Assembly (NCBI RefSeq): GCF_030272615.1 | Contig: NC_081408.1 | Location: 761,788,673 to 761,848,672 of the forward strand | Length of the DNA: 60,000 bases | Source of the DNA: Cryptomeria japonica | Taxonomy: Eukaryota > Streptophyta > Pinopsida > Cupressales > Cupressaceae | Direction: 5' to 3' | Shown: piece after piece, positions 10,905 to 21,621 of the stretch | Numbering within the stretch: position 1 is the stretch's first letter | Layout of the letters: each line of letters begins with the position of its first letter | Position numbers and translations under genes: made by a program | The notes under the pieces: model-generated | Told to the model about the DNA's origin: nothing | Database searches by the model: none | Seen by the model: the letters and a program-made list of their open reading frames with translations, nothing else

Positions 10905-11617
10905 TAAGAAAATGCAATTGGCAGGTATAAAGCCAGACTCTTAAGACTTAAACTTTTGTCACCGTGCTCCCAGCTTGTGCCAACATGGGAGCTCTAGAAC
11001 AGGGTATAGACATCCATCAAAGCATAAATGAAAGTTGATTCTCACGGATGTTGCAGTTGCAAGTACCCTGGTGGACGCTATGCAAAATGCTGAAGCATAG
11101 ACAAGGCATGTTAACTGTTTAACCAAATGCCTCAAAAAGATTTGGTCTCATGGATGTAACGATTGCAAGCTATGCACAAATTGGTTTGTTGAAAAGCCAT
11201 TAGAAACTTGTAATTAAACGCATTTGGCAGGTGTAAAGCCTACCCCACAACCTTTGCCAGCATCCTCCCAGCCTGTACCAAATTGGGGGCAATAGAATAG
11301 GACATGAACATTCATCAAAGCATAATAGAAAATAGAATTTCATCAGATGCTGTAGTTGTAAGTCTCCTGGTAGACATGCATGCTAAGTATGGAAGTATAC
11401 ACATGGCACGTAGACAGTTTGACAAAATTTGTTGAAAATGTGATCCCATGGAATGCTATGATTGCATGATTTGCACAAAATTGTAAGGATGCTTTCAAAC
11501 TATTTTTACTAATGAAGCAGTATCCTGAGCTTGTAAGATTTGCTTGTGTTTAATTGGCATGCTTCCATGAAGGTTTGGTAGATGAGGGCTGTAAGTGCTT
11601 CAATGACATGAAATAAG
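10905..11617 (+). pseudogene. PPR protein pseudogene fragment (PLS type)
   Basis: Two successive degenerate repeats are readable across frames. The first, from about 10910, gives MQLAGIKPDS, then NMGALEQGIDIHQSI and DVAVASTLVDAM. The second, from about 11218, gives TFASILPACTKLGAIE, then DMNIHQSIIENRISSDAVVV and LLVDMHAKYGSI. From about 11470, KDAFKLFLLMKQYPE and HEGLVDEGCKCFNDMK match the last PPR units and the start of an E-type tail. These phrases are hallmarks of plant PLS-class PPR proteins, which bind organellar RNA and often guide C-to-U editing. Many stops and frameshifts abolish function. No start, organelle signal or DYW domain is visible. The fragment is intronless, as most PPR genes are, so a processed origin cannot be judged. 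Confidence 0.85.
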
Positions 11618-12952
11618 TAGTGTCCTCAATTGGGACTTGATTTGGCCTAGAATTCCCAAATAGGGTTTGGATTATGCTTGAACCTAATATCTTGTCTTGG
11701 AGCCACAGATAAATGATAATATTTCTTCATCCTGCAATAAATAATCGTTTCAGGAACGATCTATATGTCTGATTCACTGATGTATCTAGGATTGTTCTGC
11801 TCTGAATGAGACTGATGCTTATTTAGTTGTTCTCCTCCAATCTGCAGATCCTACCTTTCATATCTGCTCAACAATATATATTAATGTTTGTGATAATAAT
11901 ATGTTTTAGTCTCTTGGAATAATTTCAGTTCTGCTGTAATAATATCCCTCACAAATTAACTCCAAGTGACCTCTATTTATATCCTTTCACCAATGGATAT
12001 ACCTCCTCAAATCAAGTTGGCCAAGGCTAAGGCAAACATTTATTTGTTTATTTAAATTCTTTGTTATTTATTGCATCATGAATTTATCAGTAGTATATCC
12101 AGATTATGTTATATTCTTATGCCTTATGTGAAACTGAAAATAATTGGTTTTAATGAAAATTGTATTAATTTCATTATATTAACTAGTGTATTGGACTAAG
12201 AACAGTCCCCATTATAATATTTCTGAATGCTGTAGTTTAAACAAGAAATTAATATTTATATAAATGACAGCACCCTACGTATGACTCAGACCTGTCTAAA
12301 ATGAAGTCTGCTTTACTTTCTTTGTTTCCCCCTTATCTGTTTCTGTCCTGAAACATACTACTCTGCCATATATTTCTGACAGTATATCTTTTATTTTTAC
12401 TTTTCCCCCGTTCTTTTTATTCGTATCCTATCTGAGGAAAACACAAATCCTATTTAAAGTGGCTGAGATGTTACGTCCTTTGTCAAAGGACGTGTTCAAT
12501 GAAGTGAATGTCCCCTGCGATGGGGTATTACCAAAATATACGTATTGATTTTGTTAAAGCGGATCAGTCAAAGCACATTTACCCGATCCAATCCATATTG
12601 GTTGATGGTAATTAACCTTAATGGAATTGATATGGTTATCAAGTCTTAAGCAACTGATTTAGTCTTTGAAATCTCTTTTTTGATTCTGATTAAATCATTA
12701 GTAATTTATTGGAATTAATACAACAATAATATTAATATTAATAAATATGAGCAAGGACCTTTAATAATTGATGTACACTCAATGTTAAGTATATATGAAT
12801 ATTATTTATTAATTTGTTTATTAATATTATATGATGAAAATAACTAATTATATTTGATTATATATGATTATTAGTCCATGCCTTATATAATGCAGGAGTC
12901 TAATGTTTTCATTGTCAATAATAATTACAATTAATTTGTTCATTGGCAAATG
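11618..12952. other. AT-rich intergenic DNA, nothing recognised
   Basis: I find no gene, LTR end or tandem array here. The only structure of note is a 21-nt palindrome at 12474-12494 (ACGTCCTTTG, one T, then its complement). Alternating TTAATATTAATA stretches occur near 12720-12840. Confidence 0.4.
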
Positions 12953-12960
12953 GGTGAAAC

Positions 12961-13694
12961 CATAGTTTTAAAACTCGTGGACTCGCCACGAACTCGCGAG
13001 TCCATGGGAGCCACGAGTCGACTTGCCAAGGACTCGCGAGGCGAGTCCTGGCGAGTTCATCTGAAAGACTCGCGAGTCTTTTGCAAGGACTCGCGTGAGT
13101 CTTTTGCATGGACTTGCACGACCCAGAAAAAAAGTCATGCAAGCTTTAAAATTGAGTTTTTAAAAAAAAAATTTACCTTCATTTGGCATAACTAAGGGAG
13201 TGAAAAATAAAATAAAAATAACACCCGATGCTTTTATAAAATAATAAAAGTATTTTTGGCTTCACAGGGCACTGCCCCTCGACCCTGCCCTGTATTGCAA
13301 CAAGGAGCGCGCAAGGGGCGATGCCCCTTGACCCCAATTTGGGGGCGCTGCCCCCAAACCCCCGTCGAAAAATTAAGGGGGAAATTGCGCCGATTGAAGT
13401 AGGGAAAATTTAACCTTTGACTCTGATTAGGCTCCATATAAAAGCATAATTAGCATTGAAGAAATCTTGGTATTATACATTTTAGAGTTGAAAGTTTGAA
13501 ACTATGAGTATGTGACGTGTAATGTTTCAATTATGGCTCTTATGTTCTCTAAATGCATTAATTTCTTTATGTTTTTTTGTAAAACTACGGTTTTTTTTTT
13601 TGGCCGAGTCCTTGCCGAGTCTTTGCTGAGTCCAAGTCCGAGTCCAAATTTTTGGTTTGCCGAGTCCGTGGCGAGTCCGAGTTTTTCAACTATG
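12961..13694. mobile_element. Non-autonomous hAT-type DNA transposon (734 bp)
   Basis: The element is bounded by a perfect 8-bp duplication, GGTGAAAC, at 12953-12960 and 13695-13702; 8 bp is the hAT hallmark. Its termini are inverted repeats: the left end starts CATAGTTTTAAAACTCG, and the complement of the right end starts CATAGTTGAAAAACTCG, followed on both sides by GGACTCGCCACG. Subterminal regions are crowded with GACTCG-type words, including the palindrome GACTCGCGAGTC, as expected for transposase-binding repeats. The core (about 13256-13395) is GC-rich and C/G-run-rich, unlike its surroundings. No transposase is encoded, so movement would need one supplied in trans. Confidence 0.88.
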
Positions 13695-13702
13695 GGTGAA
13701 AC

Positions 13703-16700
13703 AATAAGGTATGGTTTGATCTTATTATTTTATTAAAAAGATTTTAAAAATATTTTTCTTACTATTTTTGATAATTTCTGATTGGCCATTGACATTTTTC
13801 CTGGAGTTTAAAGAAAATTTTTGTAAGGAAAAAAAAACTGAACAAGAAAAATTTGATGATGCCTAAGTACAAGTGTGGTCCTGGTCTTAATATTTGCATT
13901 AATAAGAATCCAACTAGCATTGGCATTCTTATTGAATTGGATTCTTATTGAAACATGATGTGTGCTTGTACTTTTATGAGGATTTGTTTGTGCTTGTGTA
14001 TTTGCAAAGATTTATTCAGGGTTTTGAAGCATTTGACATATTGTTTTCAGCTGAGCAAGTGTTGCCTACTATTGTTCAGTGATACATAGCCAACATTTCT
14101 TGTTTACTGACATTGCAAGGTGAGTATCCAAATATCTAATGGTGCTCTGTTTTCATATAAAATCTTAATATTTTTTTAGTAAAATTAAAGGATCGATGTT
14201 ATCAGGCCTGTTTGTAGTACCAATAATGAAAATTGTTTCTTGGCTGTTATACAAACTGATTTAGGACTCCGTCTGCAGCATTACCAGCATAACCGATTTG
14301 TAATTCTTCAAATTCCTCTACAACGCCTAGATTACTCTTGGACTCTGTCTGCAATATATCTATATAGATATTTGCCTGTATATTTGTAAGGTGGCCATTG
14401 TTACATTTACCCTTGCGCCATCGTTTATTTTATTGCCTCCTCATTTTTGAAACTAAGATATCGATAGAGATTTTTGTAGGTTGCGGCCCTTTCATCCCTC
14501 TACTACCCCTCATTACTAGAGCTCCCATTCATTTTCGCTACCTTCTGCAACTTCTCGGTTTGGTTATACCTAGACATGGCCCTCAAAAGACAGTTGAGAG
14601 CAACGACATTCTGAGGGCACCCATACTTTTTTATAACCTCAGATGTCATGGTGGCATCTTCAATCTTCCCGCACTCACATAAACTCTGACATCATCTTTG
14701 CCAAGACTGGACATGTCCACCCACAAAAGCAGAGCATCTTTGTCTTCCACATACAATTTTTTAGCTTGAACCCAAATCAGTGTCACACATTTCAATTCTT
14801 TTGCCTGAAACTTAACTCAAAATTTCCTCTGCCAATTGTACTTAAAACCTGTATCAATTTTTTCCATTATTTGTCAGACCTATATCAGTGCTCCAGCTTC
14901 ATTCTTGACCTCCAAATCCAACCAAAAAACTACAAGGTGGGTAACCGTCTGAATTTTCCTCAAAAATAAAATATATGTCTTTTTCTCTGTCGTATCCTCT
15001 GGTGCCCATTTTGACACCAAAATTCATTAACAACATAATAGTGCTTCTTCTAGAAATATTCATAAGCTTTTGACACTTGCCCTCTAACGCAGCCTTTTCT
15101 TCAAAAAATTTGGTCTCTATCTACTTACACTATAGATCTTGCAAATGCCCCGGACGCTCAAACTTCCTGTGACTGAACTGGTTCCCTCTACGCCTTCAAA
15201 TACAACCCCTACAGTAAAGCATTCTGCCCACTAAGCCCAGATTTTAGCTTTATTCAAGTCAGCTGAGGTAATAATGATTTTTCGTTGTAGCATCTTTTAT
15301 TTTGGTGTAAGTTTGGACCTATATTTTTTAAATTTGCAAATGTGGGTTACACTGAAGAGCATATCACAGTATCAATTTTACTTCTTGAGTATTCAAATCT
15401 TTATCTTGACTGTCATCATAGCTACAATAATAGTCTTGAGTATCTATGCGCTAGAGTTTAATTCTACTCTTAAAGAATATTAATTGGTGCTCTCTGTTTA
15501 GAGTTATTACTTTAGATTTTGTAGATGTGAGATCAAAACTTATTATCATATCTGATTCATTTGAGTTAGATAATTTGATTCAATATTTTGTCAACTGTTT
15601 ATCAAATCATTTCCAAGTTTATTTTGATTGTTTTGAATGCTTGAATTATTCCTGATTATGAGCCAAAATAACTTTTTCCATCTCATCTATTGAATTTATT
15701 TCCGCATAAACTAAAATGATTTTTTGTTCATCCCTAACTTCATTTTTGAACATTTTCATCAGCATTACACTTATCTTCTTAACAGACTACATTTTTAAAT
15801 CTATTTTTACATCTTTATAGGATAATTTTTCCCTATCACGTTAGGCAAAATCACGAGTTGAAATTTTGTTATCTTAGTGAGAATGATTGCGCACTAAGAG
15901 ATTAATGGAAAAACTAATGGGGATTGGCTGTTAAGTAAAAGTGTTTTTTTATTCAGGTCATATACTAATGTGCATCCTCTTGTGCTCCACAATGGTTCCT
16001 ACAATTTTAGAGGACACATGATAGGATTTAAACCGAGGTAACAAGTTGAGCTAGGCAATTAGGTTTAGATTTGTAATCAAATAATATCAAAAGTTTTAAA
16101 TAATACATTTAGTCTCCATGTCCTCCAGAATTAGGGCAATTAAATTTCAGGATAAAGACTTAGTTTTGGTGCATTTTGTACTTTTTTAAGTATTCAAATT
16201 TTTATCTTAGTTTCAATTATATCTACAATTATATTTTCAACTATTTATATTTTAAAGTTTAGCTAAAAGCAATCTGAATTGAGTATCTTATTTTTATTTA
16301 GGATGCTATGATTTATGTTTTTGTTACCAGATGCAACTGTTCATTTACATAGGCAATGTTTTGAGTCACATTTTGAATGTGCAAGGTTTATTTTTATTCT
16401 TTTGAGTTCCTCAGCATGTTCCAAGTTAGCATTTGTAGGGTTGAGACATTTTATTCAATCATGCTATGTGTCCATTCCTACTCTTGGATGTTTATATCAT
16501 TTAATTTACTCTTGCTTTGCTATGACCATGTAATAACTACACATTTTTATTTTTTTTTATTTTTTCATATTTTTCTCATACCATGTAATATTGATAGATG
16601 TTTCATTCATCAACATTCTTCCATTCATATCAGCTAAATTCATTTCTACTTAAGTGGATACCATTGAAATAAATTTGCATTTGTTCCTTAACATTTCTTT

Positions 16701-17849
16701 TTGCGTTCTTGTCACAAACTTTAGAATTTGCTTGTTCAAACATATTAATAGTTATCTAATGTGTGATAAATGGCCACTTTGTTTTGTACATTTGCAAGCT
16801 AAAGTAGTCAAACTTTCTGTATGACTAGTTCCATCTAAAGCCTTTAAATTTATAAATGATAAGAATGGTGTTTCATAATATTTAACTCCTTTTATCACAA
16901 CATAGACCTCATTTATTCCCATAGATACATATAGAATTATACATCATATTTGTACAGACGAATGTAGAATCAATGCATGAAATAGGTTTCATTTCTACAC
17001 AAATACATATGTAGAATCATACAATTTATCAACATTGAAGTGAAGTACTGAATAAATTTGGAAGCTTGAATGAAATTGAAAAGGAATGTTGATAATGAAA
17101 GCACGTTGCAATGCACCATTCCTTGTTCCACCCATGTTGATAAATATGATTTCAATTATGGTTCCCTTGGAGACTATACATGAGAACATTTCCTTCCACC
17201 GATTCTCGGCTCCACACATAACATTGATACAAATCATTTAGTGCCAATAATTATAGTGGTTGATAAATATATAGTTTTATTTAATATAGGAAAATAATTT
17301 GAAACATAGCCCATCCATGTCAACTCATCTATTGAACACAATCTTTATGAAAATCAAAAGTTCTTGCTAATTATTGCTATTTTTGAATTAGGCAGGGACT
17401 CTAGTCGGAATACAACTCTTGTTTAATTCTTGTATTTTATTTTATTATTGGATGTGATGGTTCATACGTTGACTAAGATCAGGGACATGATAAAATAAAT
17501 ATTGACATACAAACTACTATCATCTGACCTCAAAATTTATCCTATCTTTCATAAAAGTGTTATTTAGATTTTATATTTTTCTTCCAAATTTTGAAAATGT
17601 TTTAAACAAATAAGAAATTAAAAAAGTAATGAAAAAGTTATTGTGGCCGGCAGCCTGGCATTGAATGTGATCTTTTAGACATCCATATTGCACTCGACTT
17701 CTAAAACTATAGTAAATTCTATTCGTCATTTGTTACTTTTGGCTTAAATGTGAGCTTCTATTCCAATAATGACGACTTTTCTTATTGAGATCATTAAATT
17801 ATGTAGTTGATCTTGCAATTCCGACGGTAAATAAGGGATCATTACCAAA
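13703..17849. other. AT-rich intergenic DNA, no gene recognised
   Basis: Four kilobases without convincing coding sequence. A minus-strand reading near 14560-14640 includes KKYGCPQNVVALNCLLRAM, loosely PPR-like, but it does not extend and I do not annotate it. Other open frames (for example 14398-14682 and 16315-16637, plus) have low-complexity T-rich composition. I see no LTR ends or target duplications, though old unrecognisable transposon debris is likely. Confidence 0.4.
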
Positions 17850-18305
17850 TGTTGTATTTCCAACTGACCTGTTAGACATGTATAAAAATTTAGGAAGCAT
17901 AGACAAGGCACATGATCTGTTTCATAGAATGCCTCGAGTAGATCTTTAGCTCTCTGTTTTCAGCTCTGAAATCACATTCTGAGTTTATAGAGCCATTTTA
18001 TAAAATCCATTAACACGAGGACTTAATGTGTAATGCAAAATTTGTGTTGCATTGATACGATACCAAAATTTGCACAAAATAGATTTTTTTAAAGGTTTTG
18101 CGAAATTTAAGCTAATGCAGTTAACGATTGTCAAGCCGATTCCACTACTTTTGCTGGCATCCTGCCCATGTTTAGGAGCTTTGGAATAGAGATCCTGAAA
18201 GGTTTAAGGAAGGGTGATATATGTCAAATGCAATTTCAATTTTGCCCTGGTAGACATATGCATAACGTGGGAGAATATACAAGGCATGCGAGCAATTTGG
18301 CACAA
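17850..18305 (+). pseudogene. PPR protein pseudogene fragment 2
   Basis: From about 17853 the plus strand reads VVFPTDLLDMYKNLGSIDKA, then HDLFHRMPRVDL and a stop; this corresponds to the PPR consensus LVDMYAKCGSIEKARELFDKM. From about 18132, DSTTFAGILPMFRSFGIE corresponds to the next unit (TTFASILPACAKLGALE), and a shifted frame continues to about 18300 with remnants of LVDMYAKCG. Several frameshifts and stops disable it. It lies 6.2 kb downstream of the other PPR relic on the same strand and belongs to the same protein class. A common origin is possible, but the two cover equivalent repeat units, so they are more likely separate fragments. Confidence 0.75.
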
Positions 18306-18309
18306 TTGC

Positions 18310-18341
18310 CAGAATTGCAGAATTGCAGAATTGCAGAATTG
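18310..18341. repeat. Short tandem repeat (CAGAATTG)x4
   Basis: Four perfect 8-bp units run from 18310 to 18341, directly after the PPR relic, followed by a partial unit. Confidence 0.85.
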
Positions 18342-18527
18342 CAAGTAGCTTGAACTGTCTTTCCTAGGCCATCTAAAACCTTTGTTTTCAAACCTTAAAG
18401 GCTTGTAACTTCCCATTTCCAATCAATGGGGACATGATGACAATTTTGGATTGAAAGTGCTTCTTGGCAGGTGCATTATTCACTATTGTCCACTATTAAT
18501 AGAAACAACAAAACTATCATCAAAACT

Positions 18528-18803
18528 AACTTGGATGCATTTGCAAGGTATGGTAGGGGAGGAATTTCCTTTTTCTCCTTTGGTCTCCATACCATCTTTG
18601 ACTTTTCATTCTCCTCTTTGTGTTCTCTTCTTCTAAAAGTAAGACAAAAGTACTTGATTTTCTTAATCCCTACATATTGTAACCAATGTTACCCTTCAAT
18701 GCAAAGTCGGATCTCATTTGGATTTTTTTTGATTATCGCAATTTCATTCTCACGTAGAGATATGAGTCTTCTTTGATGATTTTTGTGTCTATGTCGATGA
18801 GAT
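18528..18803 (-). pseudogene. DUF4283/zinc-knuckle relic 1, C-terminal part
   Basis: This is the downstream half of the minus-strand relic whose upstream half is at 26222-26735. It continues in the same frame across the 18809-26221 insertion: LDLIDIDTKII, then DSYLYVRMKLR, a stop, LCIEG, a stop, and WLQYVGIKKIKYFCLTFRRR. This follows the usual order in plant DUF4283 proteins: the end of the domain, a basic stretch, a CIEG-W-Q-V-Y-E-like segment and a zinc knuckle. The knuckle has lost cysteines (C-x2-F in place of C-x2-C). Two in-frame stops make it a pseudogene. DUF4283 with a CCHC knuckle is typical of gag-like or LINE-associated plant proteins; no endonuclease or RT is attached here. Confidence 0.65.
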
Positions 18804-18808
18804 CCAAA

Positions 18809-19958
18809 TGTTGGCAAGAGACACTACATCGACATGGTCATATGTTGTCATTGATGGCAACTCATGCTAGTAATCCCATTTGTAATTCATAATTTGTTCA
18901 TACCAAAAGTATGATTGGGTTTTGGATAGGTCCAACAAGATAGAACATAACATCCGATAGTGTACAGTAATTTGGTTGGCATTTCATGTGTTGAATATTT
19001 GGTGTTGCGGATCTCTAGGAAGCATTATGGATGTTTTATCTACCTTATTTCAAGTTTGTGGCATCCGTTGTTGATTCCAGAGTGAGTTGGATGATCTAGT
19101 GTACATGTTTTCATGAAGAACAATGTTGTATGGCAGACATATGAAATAAATTGTTGTACGGATTATGTGGGTCAATTTTGGTGATGATCTCTATGGTCAA
19201 AGATGGTCAACCGACATATGGAAAGCATGTGGACAATTCTTTTTAGTCTGCATATGGATTTGAGTTTGGGTTGAGCCGACTTGATATACATGTTTCATCA
19301 TTTGTATAGTATTCTTGAATTTGACATGGAGAAGACCTAATTTGATGTTGCGGATATAAAAGACCGATGGATAAGATCATTTTTGGTTTCAATGGTTGTG
19401 TGTAAAGTGTATATGTTTTATTGAGCATGGTTTCACGTGCGCTACTCATTGATTTGTGATTTGGAATTGTCTCAGAGCAGTATTACAGAACATTATTGAA
19501 GAGCAGAGTTTGCAGAGTACTTGATCTAGATTTATGTTCTTAAACAAAACTGATTTTTGGCATGTGTAGATGCTACTTTCAAGTTCAGATAACTCTTGAT
19601 GATTGTAACTAATTTGTAAGACAGTGAGTCTTCATTTGGGTTGTAGCCATTATTGTATTTGAGCAGTGAGCTCTAGGCAGTGCGCCTAAATGCATATGCA
19701 TTCCTCTTAGGCAATATTTCTTATACTTTGGTCGAGTATAGTAAATATTTTGGGTCTCATTCCTGCCACGGTTTTTCCCTTAACCGGGTTTACGTGACAA
19801 AAATCTTGGTGTTATGGTGTTGTGGATATTTGCATTATGTTTTAGTTTCTTTCTTTTATTTATCTGCACTAAATGGATTAAAGATCAAGTGAATAAGATT
19901 AAGTTTTGTGGAACACTGATTCACCCCCATTCCCAGTCAGTGTTCATTGACTCTAACA
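18809..19958 (+). repeat. 5' LTR (1150 bp)
   Basis: It starts TGTTGGCAAG and ends GACTCTAACA, two bases before the primer site, and matches 25075-26221 along its length with frequent substitutions (several percent by eye). The TATA box is at 19355. Confidence 0.93.
19355..19362 (+). promoter_or_regulatory. LTR TATA box
   Basis: TATAAAAG occurs in GCGGATATAAAAGACCGATG and is conserved in the 3' LTR at about 25619-25626. It is a plausible Pol II promoter that would start transcription roughly 30 bp downstream. Confidence 0.55.
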
Positions 19959-19960
19959 AT

Positions 19961-19972
19961 TGGTATCAGAGC
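19961..19972 (+). promoter_or_regulatory. Primer-binding site (initiator Met tRNA)
   Basis: TGGTATCAGAGC lies two bases after the LTR end. It sets the plus orientation of the element. Confidence 0.95.
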
Positions 19973-20059
19973 TTAGTTCCTCGGAAGAAGTCTAACAACT
20001 TGAGGAGGATCAAGGAAGATGAGTCAATGGATTTCAGTAGTTTGTAGAAACCACTTCTT

Positions 20060-21188
20060 ATTGCACTTGAATATCTTTCAGTCTAAAGTTGAAGTTCGAG
20101 ATTTGCAAGTAAGTCTTGATGATGCAAAAAATGTGATTCAGTCATTAAAGGCTCAATTGAAGAAGTGGAAGTGAATCTTTGAAGTGCTAAAATAGAAAGA
20201 GAACAATGATGATGATCATCAGAGTCAAGTCATGAAAGAGGAATGTGAGAAGCTTGCTAGAGATAATGTAGTCCTAAAACATGAGATGGAAACAATGGTG
20301 ATGAAGCTGACCAAGGAGATTGAAGACAAAAAGAAGAATGAGGAGACTCTTGCTTAGTTATTGAAAGACAAATCTGATGAATGCCAAAGTCTTGATTGTG
20401 AGAATGGCCAACTAAAACCTGAACTGCAAGTATCCAAACTCAGAGAAGAAGATCTTGAAAGATAGATTGTTCTTCTTAGGTATGATCTCAATGTTGCAAA
20501 TCAATACAAGGAGAAATTTGGGACCAATTTAGCCAAACTTAATGAGATGCTTGAAAGCCAGAAGGATGGAGGTGACATAAGAGGTCTTGGATTTGAGAAA
20601 GGTGAAACCTCCAGATTTGGTCAAGGCAATCCTAAGTCTCAACATTAGAAGAACAAAGCTAAAAGGTCTCTAGTAAGACAACCTAGTGCTCATAAGTTCC
20701 ATGATAACTGTTTTGTTTGCAATAAATTTGATCATATGGCTAATCAATGTAGGAATAAAATGAATAATAATGGTCCATCTTTCTTCGGTCAATGTTTCCA
20801 ATGCAACAAGTATGGTCATAAGTCTAGTGAATGCAAAAGTATGATGAAGAAATTTTCAAATAGAAGAAATGTCAGATGTTATGCATGTGGTAGGTTTGGA
20901 AATGTTGCTAATCAATACAGATCTAGGGGAAATCAAGGAAATTTCAGACCTAGACAAGGAAATGTTGTATGCTACAATTGGAACAAAGCTGGTCACATTT
21001 CAAGATATTGCAGAAGCAGAAAAGGTCCAGAAGACAAGAACAAGAATGTGAAGGCAAATGAGAAAGGCAAAGCGAAAGTAGAGGAGATAAGAGATCAGAT
21101 GAAGAAGACATGGGTTAATAAGAGTGATTCAGAAGCAGAAAGTGGATCCACACTTGATTTCGGTGTTGGAACTTCATCCGGTAACTAA
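20060..21188 (+). pseudogene. gag relic with coiled coil and zinc knuckles
   Basis: The first part (to about 20640) is charged and heptad-like, for example LARDNVVLKHEMETMVMKL, broken by stops. From 20700, four CCHC-type motifs follow: CFVCNKFDHMANQC, CFQCNKYGHKSSEC, CYACGRFGNVANQY (final C and H lost) and CYNWNKAGHISRYC (second C lost). The last 150 codons (20736-21188) are open and end with an acidic tail. Gag packages element RNA in virus-like particles, and the knuckles bind RNA. The N-terminal gag fold common in Copia is missing, since the leader runs straight into the coiled coil. Having four knuckles, two of them damaged, is more than the one usual for plant Copia gag. Confidence 0.82.
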
Positions 21189-21621
21189 ACTAAGGCATCC
21201 GACCTTGGGGGAGTTATCATGAAAATATTATAAACCCCTTGTTTGAGATTTGTGTTTGATTCCAGCATGTTGCAAAAGTTGTATTTGATGATTACAGATC
21301 TGTTTGAAGGATTTTCAGAAGAGTATGAGCCAAATTAAAAGTCTGCAAAAAAATTTTGTGCAAAGAAGAGTATCCAAAAGTGTTAGGGTAAAGTGCATTT
21401 ATTATACCTAAAAGTTAGGTATGCAGAAGATAAAAAGCGATTTAATCACTTCATTTCTCACTTTGCATTCAAAGAGGAGAGAAGAGAGCTCTGCAAATAG
21501 AATTTTTAGTGACTGAAGTGTGAAAGAAGATTTCTCAGGCGATTTGGCAAGAAACCCTAATCCAGTGGCCAAGGTATTTCTCGGTAAAACTTTTTCAAGT
21601 TTGAAGTTTTAAATTTTCAAA

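Noticed and set aside
14230-15260. Possible minus-strand PPR or zinc-finger gene
   Set aside because: One short PPR-like phrase near 14560-14640 does not extend in any frame; stops are frequent.
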